A DNA stretch of 64,000 bases from Nibricoccus aquaticus (GCF_002310495.1 NZ_CP023344.1:372001-436000); one strand, 5' to 3'. Numbered from the stretch's first letter, positions 7,852 to 16,927 are shown. Program-made: numbers and translations. The notes: generated from the sequence alone by a model not told the origin.

Positions 7852-8802
7852 TCACACCCGCCTGAGCGCCGCCCGCATCCTCGGCAACCGCTCCGCCAGG
7901 ATCTCCCGCACTTCACCGAGCACCCGACGCAGCTCCGCCCCATCCGCCGCCACAATCTTCAAACTCCACGCCCCGCACCCGCCGCGCAGCGCGCTCACCC
8001 CCACCCACGCCCGCGCCCCGTGCAACGCCTCGATCCATTCCCTCCACGCCCCGCACTCCTCCAACTTGCGCGACACAATCACCACATTCCCAAAACAACA
8101 CGCCCCGCTCTCCGCGCTCGCTCCATTTTCCGCCGCCGCATTCGCGTCCATTCGCGTCCATTCGCGGTTAAAAACTCCGCCGCCTCCGCTTTCACCCTTC
8201 CCCCTTCCCTCTTCACTCTTCAGCTCGCCCACACCCGCCAGCTTCGCGAGCGCTTTCATCTCCTCCCCGCTCTGATCCAGCCGCTCCCGCAAAATCAATT
8301 CCCCGCCCACGCGCACGCTTAGCTCCAGCCGCAAACGCGACCACGACCACATCTCCCCGCGCGCGATCCGCCCCGGCATCAACAAATCCGCAAACGCGAT
8401 CTCCCCGCCCTCCGCCACCTCGATCTCCGTCACCTGCCGGAAACTCGACCGGTCATGCGGGACGAGGGGCTCCGGCAAAAACTCCAGCCACCCACCCGCC
8501 TCCACCGAAAATTTCTGCGACGCCACCGCCTCGCCCGCCCGCATATGGAAAACCCGGCTCGCACTCGGAGTCGTCACGAGCAACGCCGCGCCACTTCCCA
8601 CCGCGATCTCCGTCTCCAACTTATCTCCCTCCAAAATCCCCGCCGTCGGATTCACGACCTGCACGCGCAACGCCGCGCCCTCCTCGTCCCAGTAAGCCTT
8701 TCCCACATGAAACGGCGCGCGAAACGACTGCCCCGCCAGCACGGTTTTCCCGTTCTCACGCACCTCCGCGCGCAACTTCAGATGTCCGGAAAACTCACCC
8801 AT
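7852..8802 (-). CDS. ureD: Urease accessory protein UreD
   Basis: Scaffold of the UreDFG complex that delivers nickel to urease. 316 residues with UreD blocks such as GKAYWDEEGA, NPTAGILEGD, TPSASRVF and LEFLPEPLVPHDRSSF. Residues about 194-234 are not UreD-like: they are encoded by two short-repeat tracts (8190-8222 and 8139-8180), giving SEEGRGKGES and FNREWTRMDAN, and the frame stays open through them. The start codon lies in a perfect inverted repeat (8800-8816). Last gene of a ureF-ureG-ureD run whose structural partners (ureABC) and ureE are absent here. Confidence 0.88.
   Translation of the reverse strand: MGEFSGHLKLRAEVRENGKTVLAGQSFRAPFHVGKAYWDEEGAALRVQVVNPTAGILEGDKLETEIAVGSGAALLVTTPSASRVFHMRAGEAVASQKFSVEAGGWLEFLPEPLVPHDRSSFRQVTEIEVAEGGEIAFADLLMPGRIARGEMWSWSRLRLELSVRVGGELILRERLDQSGEEMKALAKLAGVGELKSEEGRGKGESGGGGVFNREWTRMDANAAAENGASAESGACCFGNVVIVSRKLEECGAWREWIEALHGARAWVGVSALRGGCGAWSLKIVAADGAELRRVLGEVREILAERLPRMRAALRRV
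8139..8180 (-). repeat. Modular short repeat inside ureD, unit CGCGAATGGA
   Basis: Three copies of ATTCGCGTCC/TTCGCGG on the plus strand followed by TTAAAAACTCCGC. Translated in the ureD frame as FNREWTRMDAN. Confidence 0.85.
8190..8222 (-). repeat. Modular short repeat inside ureD, unit GAAGAGTGAA / GGAAGGG
   Basis: Plus strand TTTCACCCTTCCCCCTTCCC then TCTTCACTCTTC. The same unit appears within the helicase gene at 49987-50020. Confidence 0.8.
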
Positions 8803-8816
8803 GATGATTCATCATG
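8800..8816. other. Perfect inverted repeat at the ureD start codon
   Basis: CATGATGA-T-TCATCATG: eight-base perfect arms around one central base. The outer left arm contains the ureD ATG (minus strand). Could be an operator or a translation-controlling hairpin; function not shown. Confidence 0.5.
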
Positions 8817-8898
8817 TGAAACCCAGAAAACAGGACCGGGAATTTCGCATCCTCTCCGTTTCCAGTCTTCCTGATTTCCACATTAAAAACGCTCCTCA

Positions 8899-9534
8899 TC
8901 ATGCGCCCGATTTCCTCGCACCAAACAACACCTCGCGCACGATCCACGCCACGATCGCGTCGAGATTATGCTCCCGCTTCAGATCGCAAAAAATAAACGG
9001 CCGCGTCCCCCGCTGCACCTTCGCGTCGCGCTCCATCACCCCGAGATCCGCCCCCACATACGGCGCCAGATCGATTTTATTTATTAAGAGCAGATCCGAG
9101 TACTTGATCGCCGGCCCACCCTTGCGCGGCATCTTTTCCCCCTCCGCTACATCGAGCACATAGATAAACGCATCGACCAGCTCCGGCGAAAATGTCGCCG
9201 TCAGATTATCCCCGCCACTCTCCACCAACACGAGCTGCAGATCAGGAAACGCTTTTTCCAGCCCCTGCACCGCCTGCTCATTCATCGTCGTGTCATCGCG
9301 AATCGCCGTGTGCGGACACCCGCCGGTCTCCACGCCCACGATCCGCTCCGCCGGCAGCGCCTTCGCCTCCTTCAGATACCGCGCATCCTCCGACGTGTAG
9401 ATGTCGTTCGTCACCACGCCCAAGCTATACCGCTCCCTCAGCCGCTGACACAGCTTCAGACAAAGCATCGTCTTGCCGGACCCCACCGGGCCACCAACAC
9501 CAATTCGAGGAGGACGTTTAGAAGACATAGACAT
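8899..9534 (-). CDS. ureG: Urease accessory GTPase UreG
   Basis: SIMIBI-class GTPase that couples GTP hydrolysis to nickel insertion into urease. 211 residues: P-loop GGPVGSGKT at 14-22, switch region TNDIYTSED, the nickel-binding Cys-Pro-His at 73-75 ([13 protein letters not shown]), [15 protein letters not shown], and the base-specificity motif [13 protein letters not shown]. Full length with all signature residues, so it should be active. Two in-frame ATG codons (9534 and 9528) are both possible starts. Separated from ureF by 107 bp that include a short-repeat element and from ureD by 96 bp. Confidence 0.97.
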   Translation of the reverse strand: MSMSSKRPPRIGVGGPVGSGKTMLCLKLCQRLRERYSLGVVTNDIYTSEDARYLKEAKALPAERIVGVETGGCPHTAIRDDTTMNEQAVQGLEKAFPDLQLVLVESGGDNLTATFSPELVDAFIYVLDVAEGEKMPRKGGPAIKYSDLLLINKIDLAPYVGADLGVMERDAKVQRGTRPFIFCDLKREHNLDAIVAWIVREVLFGARKSGA

Positions 9535-9584
9535 TTAAGGAAGCAGGATGCTCACCGCGGATCGCCCGTCTGCAATCCTTCCCA

Positions 9585-9629
9585 ATCATCAGTGTGCATC
9601 AGTGCTCATCAGTGGTTAAAAACTCCGCT
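9585..9629 (-). repeat. Modular short repeat, unit CACTGATGAG
   Basis: Three copies of ATCAGTG-type unit on the plus strand (CATCAGTGTGCATCAGTGC...) then GTTAAAAACTCCGC. Lies between ureG and ureF. A close relative is at 44636-44680. Confidence 0.85.
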
Positions 9630-9641
9630 CGATCGTCCGTC

Positions 9642-10445
9642 TCACGAAATAAACAACCGCGCCGCCGCCCGCTCATGCCGCGCCGCCGCGATATCCAGCC
9701 ACGGATTAAACCACCCGATCTCCCCCACCGGCACCTTCTTCGCCGCCGCCACGATCTCCGGCGCTTTCCCCATCATTTCCGTCAGCAACGTCTGCGACCC
9801 ATTCTGCCCGAGCCGCAGCAGCTTCATCGCCGCCGCCATCAGCCCCGCGATGCTCGCATAAAAAACCGACGCCAGCGCCGCCTCCAGTGGCGCCCCCAAC
9901 ACCCGCGCCTCCAGCGCCGCCGCCGCCGCCGGCGAATACGGCCACTTCTCCGCCTCCGCCCATCGCACAAACTCCACCGCCAGCGGATGTCCTCGCAACT
10001 TCGCCGCCAGCTCCGCCCGCTGCCGCCCAATATTCTCCGCCGCCAACCGCGCCTCCTTCGCCGACTTCAACGCCGACGCCAGCACACACAGCTCCCCGAC
10101 CTTCCTCCAATCCACCCACTCCACCGCTCTCCTCCCATCCTCATTTTCCGAAATCCCGTTAATCCTCTTAATCTTGTCCAAAACTCCATCCCCCGACACC
10201 TCCGCATTACGACCGCCTCCCAACGCCCCCCACGCATGAATCACCACCGGCAGTTCCGCCTGCCTTAACGCTGGCAGCGCCGACCTCAGCAAAAACTCCC
10301 GCAACGTCTCCCGATCCCGCACCGCTCCCAGCTCGATCATCCCCTCCAGCCCAAACGAGTGCGCATACGCCCCCGTCGGATAAAACGTATCCCCCATCTG
10401 GAGCATCCCCGCCAGCCACGCCACTCCTGAGGTTTCGGTGTTCAT
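9642..10445 (-). CDS. ureF: Urease accessory protein UreF
   Basis: All-helical accessory protein that joins UreD and UreG during urease activation. 267 residues, longer than the usual 220-230. Family blocks: LQMGDTFYPTGAYAHSFGLEG near the N-terminus (the SFAYSxGLE-like signature), a central helical region, and PVGEIGWFNPWLDIAAARHE at the end. The extra length is at residues about 78-107, encoded by a short-repeat tract at 10151-10190 that reads LDKIKRINGISE in frame. First gene of the ureF-ureG-ureD run; upstream is glgC on the same strand, separated by 209 bp. Confidence 0.9.
   Translation of the reverse strand: MNTETSGVAWLAGMLQMGDTFYPTGAYAHSFGLEGMIELGAVRDRETLREFLLRSALPALRQAELPVVIHAWGALGGGRNAEVSGDGVLDKIKRINGISENEDGRRAVEWVDWRKVGELCVLASALKSAKEARLAAENIGRQRAELAAKLRGHPLAVEFVRWAEAEKWPYSPAAAAALEARVLGAPLEAALASVFYASIAGLMAAAMKLLRLGQNGSQTLLTEMMGKAPEIVAAAKKVPVGEIGWFNPWLDIAAARHERAAARLFIS
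10151..10190 (-). repeat. Modular short repeat inside ureF, unit CAGGATTAA / GAGGATTAA
   Basis: Plus strand AAATCCCGTTAATCCTCTTA then ATCTTGTCCAAAACTCCATC. Translated in ureF as LDKIKRINGIS. Belongs to the ATCCTGT family also found at 17044, 52145 and 63434. Confidence 0.8.
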
Positions 10446-10546
10446 CGTTCTCTTATTCGTCGCAACATGGCCGCTGCACTCGTTGCGTCACCAAAGAACG
10501 TGATTTGAGCAGTTCAAAAAAGTGAGGGCCCTATTCTCGAGGGAAA

Positions 10547-10589
10547 CCCTCCGTGCCGTCCACGGTCGGCAACGAGCCCGGCCCTCCCA
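10547..10589. repeat. Possible REP element GGAGGG...CCCTCC
   Basis: Imperfect palindrome bounded by CCCTCCGTGCCGTCC and GAGCCCGGCCCTCCC in the gap between ureF and glgC. Similar in style to the other palindromes of this window; only one copy seen here. Confidence 0.35.
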
Positions 10590-10594
10590 TAAAC

Positions 10595-10624
10595 GAAACA
10601 GTCGGCCCCTCGGCCGCCTGTTTC
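10595..10624 (-). terminator. Hairpin downstream of glgC, possible weak terminator
   Basis: Outer stem GAAACAG/CTGTTTC with inner GGCC pairing. It stands 30 bp past the glgC stop on the minus strand but has only a short T-rich stretch (GTTTATG), so termination is uncertain. Confidence 0.4.
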
Positions 10625-10654
10625 GCTCACACACGATTCAAAAAAACGGCGCGC

Positions 10655-11941
10655 TCAGATCACCGTTCCATTCGGCACCACTCCGCCCTTCGGCACGAGA
10701 AGAACGCCGTCGCGGATGATGACGCCATGCGGATAGGTGCCGTCTGGCTTGCCATCCACCGTCAACGTCACCCCATCGCCAATACGCGAGTTTTTATCGA
10801 TGATCGCGCCACGAATAATGCAGCCTTTCCCGAGCCCCAGATGCGGACGCCCCTGCTCCACGTTCGCCTCCAGTTGCTCCGGAGTTTCATAAAAATCCGA
10901 GCCCATCATCACCACATCCTGCAACTGTGTGCCTTCACGCACAAACGACCGGATTCCGAGCACGCAATGTTTCAGCGTCGAATCCTCGATGATCGAACCG
11001 TCGCCGATGACGACATAGTCGATGGCGCAGTTGTTGATCTTCGATGCAGGCAGATAGTTGTCCTTCGTGTAGATCGGATCTTTCGCATCGAAGAAATTAA
11101 ACGGCGGCAGCGGCTGCGCGAGCGCGAGGTTCGCATCGAAAAACGCCTTCACCGTTCCAATGTCTTCCCAATATCCCTCGAAAATGTGGGCGAAGAGCTT
11201 CTTCTTCCCGAGCAGGCCGGGAATGATCTCCTTGCCGAAATCCGTCATATTGTTGTCCAACGCCTCGGCCAGTGCCGTGCGGTTGAAAACATAAATACCC
11301 ATCGACGCCAGGCAGTGCTTCTCACCGGCCACCGGCTGCTCCAGCTTCGCTTCGAGCGCCGCGCTGAGGGTGAGACTGTTGATCACCGCTGGATCTTTTG
11401 GTTTTTCCACGAACTGAGCGATCGAGAGATCATCGTTCACGCGTGTCAGGCCGAGGCCCTCGACCTTCGAAACAGGAAACGGAATCGCCGCGATCGTCAC
11501 ATCCGCTCCAGTCGACATGTGCTGCTCGATGATCTTCCGGAAATCCATCCGGTACAGCTGGTCCCCCGAGAGAATCAAAACCAGGTCATGCGGGAACGTG
11601 CGGAAATGCTGGAGATTGCGCCTCACCGCATCGGCCGTGCCCTGATACCAATCGACGCTCTTCTCCGTCTGCTCCGCCGAAAGAATGTCCACGAAACCAC
11701 CGCCAAACGGATCGAAATGATACGTCGCCTGGACGTGACGATGCAGGGAGGCCGTGTGAAACTGCGTCAGCAAAAAGATGCGATTCAACCCCGAGTTGAT
11801 GCAGTTGCTGATCGGAATATCGACCAGGCGGTACTTGCCGGCGAGAGGAACGGCGGGTTTGCAGCGCTCCATCGTGAGCGGATAAAGACGCGTGCCGCGA
11901 CCGCCGCCCATGATTACCGAGATGACTTTGGGTGTTGCCAT
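10655..11941 (-). CDS. glgC: Glucose-1-phosphate adenylyltransferase (ADP-glucose pyrophosphorylase)
   Basis: Makes ADP-glucose from glucose-1-phosphate and ATP, the committed step of glycogen synthesis. 428 residues: nucleotidyltransferase domain with MGGGRGTRLYPLT at 11-23, KPAVPLAGKYRLVDIPISN, GTADAVRRN, and VLILSGDQLYRMD; then a left-handed beta-helix domain with hexapeptide repeats (CIIRGAIIDKNSRIGDGV). Closest in style to the plant/cyanobacterial subfamily. It diverges from glmS across a 72-bp gap. Other glg genes are not in the window. Confidence 0.96.
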   Translation of the reverse strand: MATPKVISVIMGGGRGTRLYPLTMERCKPAVPLAGKYRLVDIPISNCINSGLNRIFLLTQFHTASLHRHVQATYHFDPFGGGFVDILSAEQTEKSVDWYQGTADAVRRNLQHFRTFPHDLVLILSGDQLYRMDFRKIIEQHMSTGADVTIAAIPFPVSKVEGLGLTRVNDDLSIAQFVEKPKDPAVINSLTLSAALEAKLEQPVAGEKHCLASMGIYVFNRTALAEALDNNMTDFGKEIIPGLLGKKKLFAHIFEGYWEDIGTVKAFFDANLALAQPLPPFNFFDAKDPIYTKDNYLPASKINNCAIDYVVIGDGSIIEDSTLKHCVLGIRSFVREGTQLQDVVMMGSDFYETPEQLEANVEQGRPHLGLGKGCIIRGAIIDKNSRIGDGVTLTVDGKPDGTYPHGVIIRDGVLLVPKGGVVPNGTVI

Positions 11942-12013
11942 ATTTGTGGGCCTTAAAGCCTTGCTCCACGTTTATCGCGGTCGGTAGTTTCGCCAGCCAA
12001 AAGCAAAAAAACT

Positions 12014-13864
12014 ATGTGTGGAATCGTTGGTTACGTTGGGAAACAGAAAGCCGCCTCAATCATTATCGAGGGCCTCAAGCGTCTCGAATACCGCGGCTAC
12101 GACTCTGCTGGTGTCGCTGTTCTCCAGAACGACCGCATCGATGTCGCAAAAAAAGCCGGACGCGTCGAAATCCTCGCTAAAGAAGCCGCTCGCCACCGCT
12201 TCACCGGCACCACCGGCATCGGCCACACCCGCTGGGCCACGCATGGCGGTGTCACCGACGCCAACGCCCACCCCCACGTCTCCAGCGACGGCAAGTTCGC
12301 CCTCATCCACAACGGTGTCATCGAGAACTACTCCTCGATCAAAAAATTTCTCCTCTCCAAAGGCTACACGTTCTCCTCCGAGACCGACACCGAGGCGCTC
12401 GTTAACCTCATTGCCTACCACTACCAGAAGGAGCCCGCCGCCGAGGACAAAAGCCGCTTTCTCGAAAGCGTCCGCCGCAGCCTCATGCACGTCGAGGGCA
12501 CCTACGGCATCGCCGTCATCTGCACCGATTCCCCCGGCGAACTCGTCGCCGCCCGCAAAGCCTCGCCCCTCATCCTCGGCGTGGGCGACGGCGAATTCAT
12601 CATCGCTTCCGACGTCTCCGCTCTCATCAGCCGCACGCAAAACGTCGTTTACTTAAAAGACGGCGAACTCGTCCACCTCACGGGAAAAAACTTTTCCATC
12701 ATCACGCAGTCCGAGGAAGACGTTTCCCCCATCGTCAACAAAGTCACCTGGAGCGCTGAGGCCGCCGAGATCGGCAGCTTCTCGCACTTCATGGAGAAAG
12801 AAATTTTCGAGCAGCCCGTCGCCCTCGAAAACGCCATGCGCGGCCGCTTCTCCGCCGACGGCTCCACCGCCCAGTTCGGCGGCCTCAATCTCACGCCCAT
12901 CGAGGTCCGCCAGATCGACCGCTTTGCCTTCTGCGGCTGCGGCACCGCCTGGCACGCCTGCCTCGTCGCCGAGCACCTCATCGAGCGCTTCGCCCGCGTC
13001 CCCGTCGAAGTCGATTACGCCTCCGAGTTCCGCTACCGCAATTCCCCGCTCGACGGTAACACCCTCTTCTTCGTCGTCAGCCAGTCCGGCGAAACCATCG
13101 ACACCCTCGGCGCTCTCCGCGAAGCCAAGCGCAAAGGCTACAAGGTTCTCGCGATCAACAACACCGTCGGCTCCTCCATCGCCCGCGAAGCCGACGGCGG
13201 CATCTACCAGCACGTCGGCCCCGAGATCGGCGTCGCCTCCACCAAGGCATTCACCTCTCAACTACTGATCGGCGCCATGTTCGCCCTCTACGTCGCCCGC
13301 ATGAGGGACATGAGCTTCAGCGACGGCGTCGAGTACGTGAAAGCCCTCAAGGCCGCCCCCGATCTCGTCCGCAAAGCCTTGGAACAAGCCCCCCGCATCA
13401 AGGAAATCGCCAAGCGTTACGCCCAGTATGCCGACATGCTTTTCCTCGGCCGCCTCTCGCTCTTCCCCATCGCCCTCGAGGGCGCACTGAAGCTTAAAGA
13501 GATCTCCTACATCCACGCCGAGGGTTATCCCGCCGCCGAGATGAAGCACGGCCCCATCGCCCTCATCAGCGAGAAATGTCCGTCCGTCTTCTTCGCCCCC
13601 AAGAGCGAGATCTTCAACAAGATTGTCTCCTCCATTCAGGAGATCAAAGCGCGCAACGGCAAAACCATCGTCATCACCACCGAGGGTTGCGAATTCCCGC
13701 CCGGTGTCGCCGACGACGTCATCTACATCCCCGACTGCCACGAAGCCGTCCTCCCCATCGTCGCCACTGTACCGGTTCAGCTTCTCAGCTACTACATCGC
13801 CTGCGAACGCGGTTGCGATGTCGATAAGCCCCGCAACCTGGCAAAGTCCGTCACCGTCGAATAA
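12014..13864 (+). CDS. glmS: Glutamine--fructose-6-phosphate aminotransferase (isomerizing)
   Basis: Makes glucosamine-6-phosphate for peptidoglycan and lipopolysaccharide. 616 residues: class II amidotransferase domain with catalytic Cys2 (MCGIVGYVG), GHTRWATHG, and THNGVIEN-like IHNGVIENY; two SIS sugar-isomerase domains (about 290-420 and 460-600) with SQSGETIDTL and the C-terminal KSVTVE. Full length. The start is fixed by the need for Cys2. The 72-bp gap to glgC is too short for a glmS ribozyme. Confidence 0.97.
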   Translation: MCGIVGYVGKQKAASIIIEGLKRLEYRGYDSAGVAVLQNDRIDVAKKAGRVEILAKEAARHRFTGTTGIGHTRWATHGGVTDANAHPHVSSDGKFALIHNGVIENYSSIKKFLLSKGYTFSSETDTEALVNLIAYHYQKEPAAEDKSRFLESVRRSLMHVEGTYGIAVICTDSPGELVAARKASPLILGVGDGEFIIASDVSALISRTQNVVYLKDGELVHLTGKNFSIITQSEEDVSPIVNKVTWSAEAAEIGSFSHFMEKEIFEQPVALENAMRGRFSADGSTAQFGGLNLTPIEVRQIDRFAFCGCGTAWHACLVAEHLIERFARVPVEVDYASEFRYRNSPLDGNTLFFVVSQSGETIDTLGALREAKRKGYKVLAINNTVGSSIAREADGGIYQHVGPEIGVASTKAFTSQLLIGAMFALYVARMRDMSFSDGVEYVKALKAAPDLVRKALEQAPRIKEIAKRYAQYADMLFLGRLSLFPIALEGALKLKEISYIHAEGYPAAEMKHGPIALISEKCPSVFFAPKSEIFNKIVSSIQEIKARNGKTIVITTEGCEFPPGVADDVIYIPDCHEAVLPIVATVPVQLLSYYIACERGCDVDKPRNLAKSVTVE

Positions 13865-13929
13865 CCCTTCCGCCCGCTTCGCCTCACGCGAATCTCCAGC
13901 CGCCACGCCGCGCTCCCGTTTCCGTCCTC

Positions 13930-15411
13930 ATGAACATCTTCCCGTGCAAAGACGCCTTCCTCTGCCTCGCCAGTCAGGGCAACGTCATCCCCGTTTACAC
14001 CGACTTGATGGCTGACTTCGAAACGCCCGTCTCCGCCTACGCGAAGCTCAAGGAAACCGGCCCGTCCTACCTCCTCGAATCCGTCGAAGGCGGCGAAAAC
14101 CTCTCGCGCTACAGCTTCATCGGCTGCCGCCCCCGCAAGATCTTCGCCTGCGGCCCCAAGACCACCGAGATCCGCGTGCCCGGCAAACCGATACAGACCA
14201 TCCCGACGCCGCAAGACCCGCTCACGCTCATCCAGACCGAGATGGCGCAGCACAAGCCGGTCAACATTCCCGGCCTCCCCCGCTTCACCGGCGGTGCCGT
14301 CGGTTTCATCAGCTACGAATACGTCTCTCGCATCGAGCCTTCGGTCCCGACTGCCAAGTCCGACGTCCTCGGCCTCCCCGTGATCTACTTCATGCTCACG
14401 GATTCGCTGCTCACCTTCGACCGCGCGAAGCAAACCCTCCGCCTCTGCGTCAACGCCCACATCGCCGCCGACCCCGCCGCCGCCTACGACGCCGCCGTCA
14501 CCGAACTCAATCATCTCCACTCTCTCCTCCGCCGCCCAAGCTCCCTCGCCCCCGCGCCTCTCGTCGATCCCGGCAAGATCATCGTCCCTCCCGGCAACTT
14601 CACCCAGCCCGTCTTCGAGGGCGTCGTGGACGGCGTCAAAGAATACATCCGCTCCGGCGACATCATCCAGGTCGTCCCCTCCCAGCGCTTCACCAAGCCC
14701 TTCGCCAAATCCCCCCTCGATCTCTACCGCGCCCTCCGCACGGTCAACCCGTCGCCGTATATGTTTGTCCTGGATACGGGCGACTTCGCCATCGTCGGCG
14801 CCTCGCCCGAGGTCCACGTCCGCCTCACCGACGGCCTTGTCGAGATCCGTCCCATCGCCGGCACCCGCAAACGCGGTCTCACCCACGCCGACGACCTCGC
14901 CCTCGAAAAAGACCTCCTCGCCGACCAGAAGGAGCGCGCCGAACACCTCATGCTCGTCGATCTCGCCCGCAACGACATCGGCCGGGTCTGCCAGTTTGGC
15001 TCCGTCACCGTCCCCGAGATGATGGTCATCGAGCGCTACTCGCACGTCATGCACATCGTCTCGCAAGTAGAGGGGAAAATCTCCCCCGACAAAAACGCCT
15101 ACGATCTCATGCGCGCCACTTTCCCCGCCGGCACTGTCAGCGGCGCGCCAAAAATCCGCGCCATGCAGATCATCGCGGAAAATGAACCCTCCCAGCGCGG
15201 CTTCTACGCCGGTGCCCTCGGCTACTTCGGCTACGACGGCAACAGCGACACCTGCATCATGCTCCGCACCGCCCTCATCAAAGACGGCCACATCCACATC
15301 CAGTCCGGCGCCGGCGTCGTCGCCGACAGCGTGCCCGAGGCCGAGTACCAGGAGACCGTCAACAAAGCCTCCGCTCTCTTCAAAGCCGTCGCCATCGCCG
15401 AAAAATTCTAA
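13930..15411 (+). CDS. trpE: Anthranilate synthase component I
   Basis: Converts chorismate and glutamine-derived ammonia to anthranilate for tryptophan. 493 residues. The N-terminal domain has LLESVEGGENLSRYSFIG, which includes the tryptophan-feedback LLES element. The C-terminal chorismate-binding domain has IQVVPSQRF, GASPEVHVR, RPIAGTRKRG and DLARNDIGRV, ending with FPAGTVSGAPKIRAM and GALGYFGYDGN. No trpG or other trp gene is adjacent. The ATG is 65 bp after glmS; no leader peptide or attenuator is visible in so short a gap. A terminator follows about 50 bp downstream. Confidence 0.96.
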   Translation: MNIFPCKDAFLCLASQGNVIPVYTDLMADFETPVSAYAKLKETGPSYLLESVEGGENLSRYSFIGCRPRKIFACGPKTTEIRVPGKPIQTIPTPQDPLTLIQTEMAQHKPVNIPGLPRFTGGAVGFISYEYVSRIEPSVPTAKSDVLGLPVIYFMLTDSLLTFDRAKQTLRLCVNAHIAADPAAAYDAAVTELNHLHSLLRRPSSLAPAPLVDPGKIIVPPGNFTQPVFEGVVDGVKEYIRSGDIIQVVPSQRFTKPFAKSPLDLYRALRTVNPSPYMFVLDTGDFAIVGASPEVHVRLTDGLVEIRPIAGTRKRGLTHADDLALEKDLLADQKERAEHLMLVDLARNDIGRVCQFGSVTVPEMMVIERYSHVMHIVSQVEGKISPDKNAYDLMRATFPAGTVSGAPKIRAMQIIAENEPSQRGFYAGALGYFGYDGNSDTCIMLRTALIKDGHIHIQSGAGVVADSVPEAEYQETVNKASALFKAVAIAEKF

Positions 15412-15835
15412 ACCGGCTTCCCGCCAAACCGCGCCTTCCCCGCACGCCATTTCCCTCTCCAACCGCGTCTTCACCGACGCGGTTTTTTCATGATCCTCAC
15501 TTCATCCCGTTCGCGCAATTCCTATCCATCGCCTGCATTTATCCCGATACCGCCACCGGCACGCCTCGTTCTGCACTCATTTGCGCTTCTCTCACTTCGC
15601 GCTATTTTCCCTCTGAAAATTTTCTTTTGAGCCACCAGCCAGCCTTCCCCGCGCCACGCTGTCGCAGGAAAGTCACAGACTGCTTATAAATTTTTGCATC
15701 GTTCAGAGGAGTCCATGCGTATAACTCCATGGAACGATTCCGGCTGGGGTATGGTCGTCACAAAATCATACCGCACGCTGTTCTGCCGTTCTGACCGACC
15801 GTGTGCATCGAAACTTAAACTCGAGGAAACCTGTC
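15412..15835 (+). other. Intergenic region between trpE and the sigma factor gene
   Basis: 424 bp with no convincing gene. It holds the trpE terminator (15461-15488), then AT-richer sequence leading to the sigma gene. Possible promoter elements are CTTATAAATTT near 15683 and GTATAAC near 15719, but no matching -35 could be fixed. Two small hairpin-capable pairs follow (TCCATG/CATGGA about 15712-15732 and GGTATG/CATACC about 15748-15772). The end has the ribosome site GAGGAAAC for the sigma factor. Confidence 0.5.
15461..15488 (+). terminator. Rho-independent terminator of trpE
   Basis: Nine-base perfect stem AACCGCGTC/GACGCGGTT, six-base loop, then a run of T. Confidence 0.88.
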
Positions 15836-16927
15836 ATGGCTCAGCAACAGACTAAAACCCGCAAGTACGCCGAGGCCGACGAAGTAGAGACGAACCACGC
15901 CTCCACCACCGCCCTGCAACCAGTTCCTCTGGATGCACCGCCCTCCTTCTTGGAGAAAAACGAACGCGCCGCTCCCGAAGCGCCCGCCAAAAACTCCGGC
16001 CCTTCGGAGCGCAGCAACCTTCAACTCTATCTACAAGAGATTGGGAAGACGCCCCTTCTCACCATCAAGGAGGAAATCTCCCTCGCCCGCCGTATCCGCC
16101 GCGGCGATAAGGCCGCCCGCGATCACATGATCTCGGCCAATCTCCGCCTCGTCGTGAAGATCGCCCACGACTATAAAGACTTCGGCCTCCCGCTCCTCGA
16201 CCTTATCAGCGAGGGCAACATCGGCCTCATCAAAGCCGTCGAACGCTTCGACCCACGCAAGGGCGGCAAGCTCTCCACGTATGCCGCATGGTGGATCAAA
16301 CAATCCATCAAGCGCGCTCTCGCCAACCAGAGTAAAACCATCCGCCTGCCCGTCCATCTGGTAGACAAAATCTCCAAGATGCGCCGCACCGCGATGGCCC
16401 TCACCGAAGAACTCGGCCGCGAACCCACGGACGAAGAATTGGCCATGGAGCTCCAGATCCCGACCAACAAGGTCGCGCATCTGAAGTCCGTCTCCGTCCG
16501 CCCGACTTCCCTCGACGCACCCATCGGCGAAGACGGCGACTCGTCCACCTTCGGCGAAATCGTCGGCGACGAAAACGCCATCAGCCCCGCCGACAGCCTC
16601 AAGGAACGTAACCGCAACTCCGATCTCCACTCGATGGTCGCCTCCCTCGACCCGCGCGAAGCCGAGATCATCAAGCTGCGCTTCGGTCTCGACGGCTCCA
16701 GCGAGCTCACCCTCGAAGAAGTCGGCAAGAAATTCAAAGTCACCCGCGAGCGCGTCCGTCAGCTGCAAAACCTCGCGCTCTCGAAAATGCGCAAGGCGAT
16801 TTCCGCAAATGAGGTTCAGCGCACCGTCGAGGACATCGAAGTCGAGGACCGCGAGCGCAAACGCATGCAGGTCATCCGCGAGTTCATCCAATCCAAGTCC
16901 GCCGCCAAACAACAGCCCCACGGCTGA
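15836..16927 (+). CDS. RNA polymerase sigma-70 family factor (RpoD/SigA type)
   Basis: 363 residues from ATG 15836, chosen because GAGGAAAC stands eight bases upstream; an in-frame GTG at 15803 lacks this. After a variable 70-residue N-terminus come region 1.2 (LYLQEIGKTPLLT), region 2 with the core-binding and -10 melting blocks (ANLRLVVKIAHDY, NIGLIKAVERFD, STYAAWWIKQSIKRAL), region 3, and region 4 with the -35 helix-turn-helix (LTLEEVGKKFKVTRERVRQL). The regions match the primary sigma group, but there is no region 1.1 and the protein is short, so it could be a group 2 factor. A long 5' region and clear ribosome site suggest separate regulation. A strong terminator follows. Confidence 0.9.
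   Translation: MAQQQTKTRKYAEADEVETNHASTTALQPVPLDAPPSFLEKNERAAPEAPAKNSGPSERSNLQLYLQEIGKTPLLTIKEEISLARRIRRGDKAARDHMISANLRLVVKIAHDYKDFGLPLLDLISEGNIGLIKAVERFDPRKGGKLSTYAAWWIKQSIKRALANQSKTIRLPVHLVDKISKMRRTAMALTEELGREPTDEELAMELQIPTNKVAHLKSVSVRPTSLDAPIGEDGDSSTFGEIVGDENAISPADSLKERNRNSDLHSMVASLDPREAEIIKLRFGLDGSSELTLEEVGKKFKVTRERVRQLQNLALSKMRKAISANEVQRTVEDIEVEDRERKRMQVIREFIQSKSAAKQQPHG

Noticed and set aside
11942-12013. glmS ribozyme upstream of glmS
   Set aside because: The gap is only 72 bp and lacks the expected long conserved core.
13792-15474. 560-codon open frame on the minus strand opposite trpE
   Set aside because: High GC makes long antisense frames common; it is Asp/Gly/Val-rich with no domain, and trpE on the other strand is certain.
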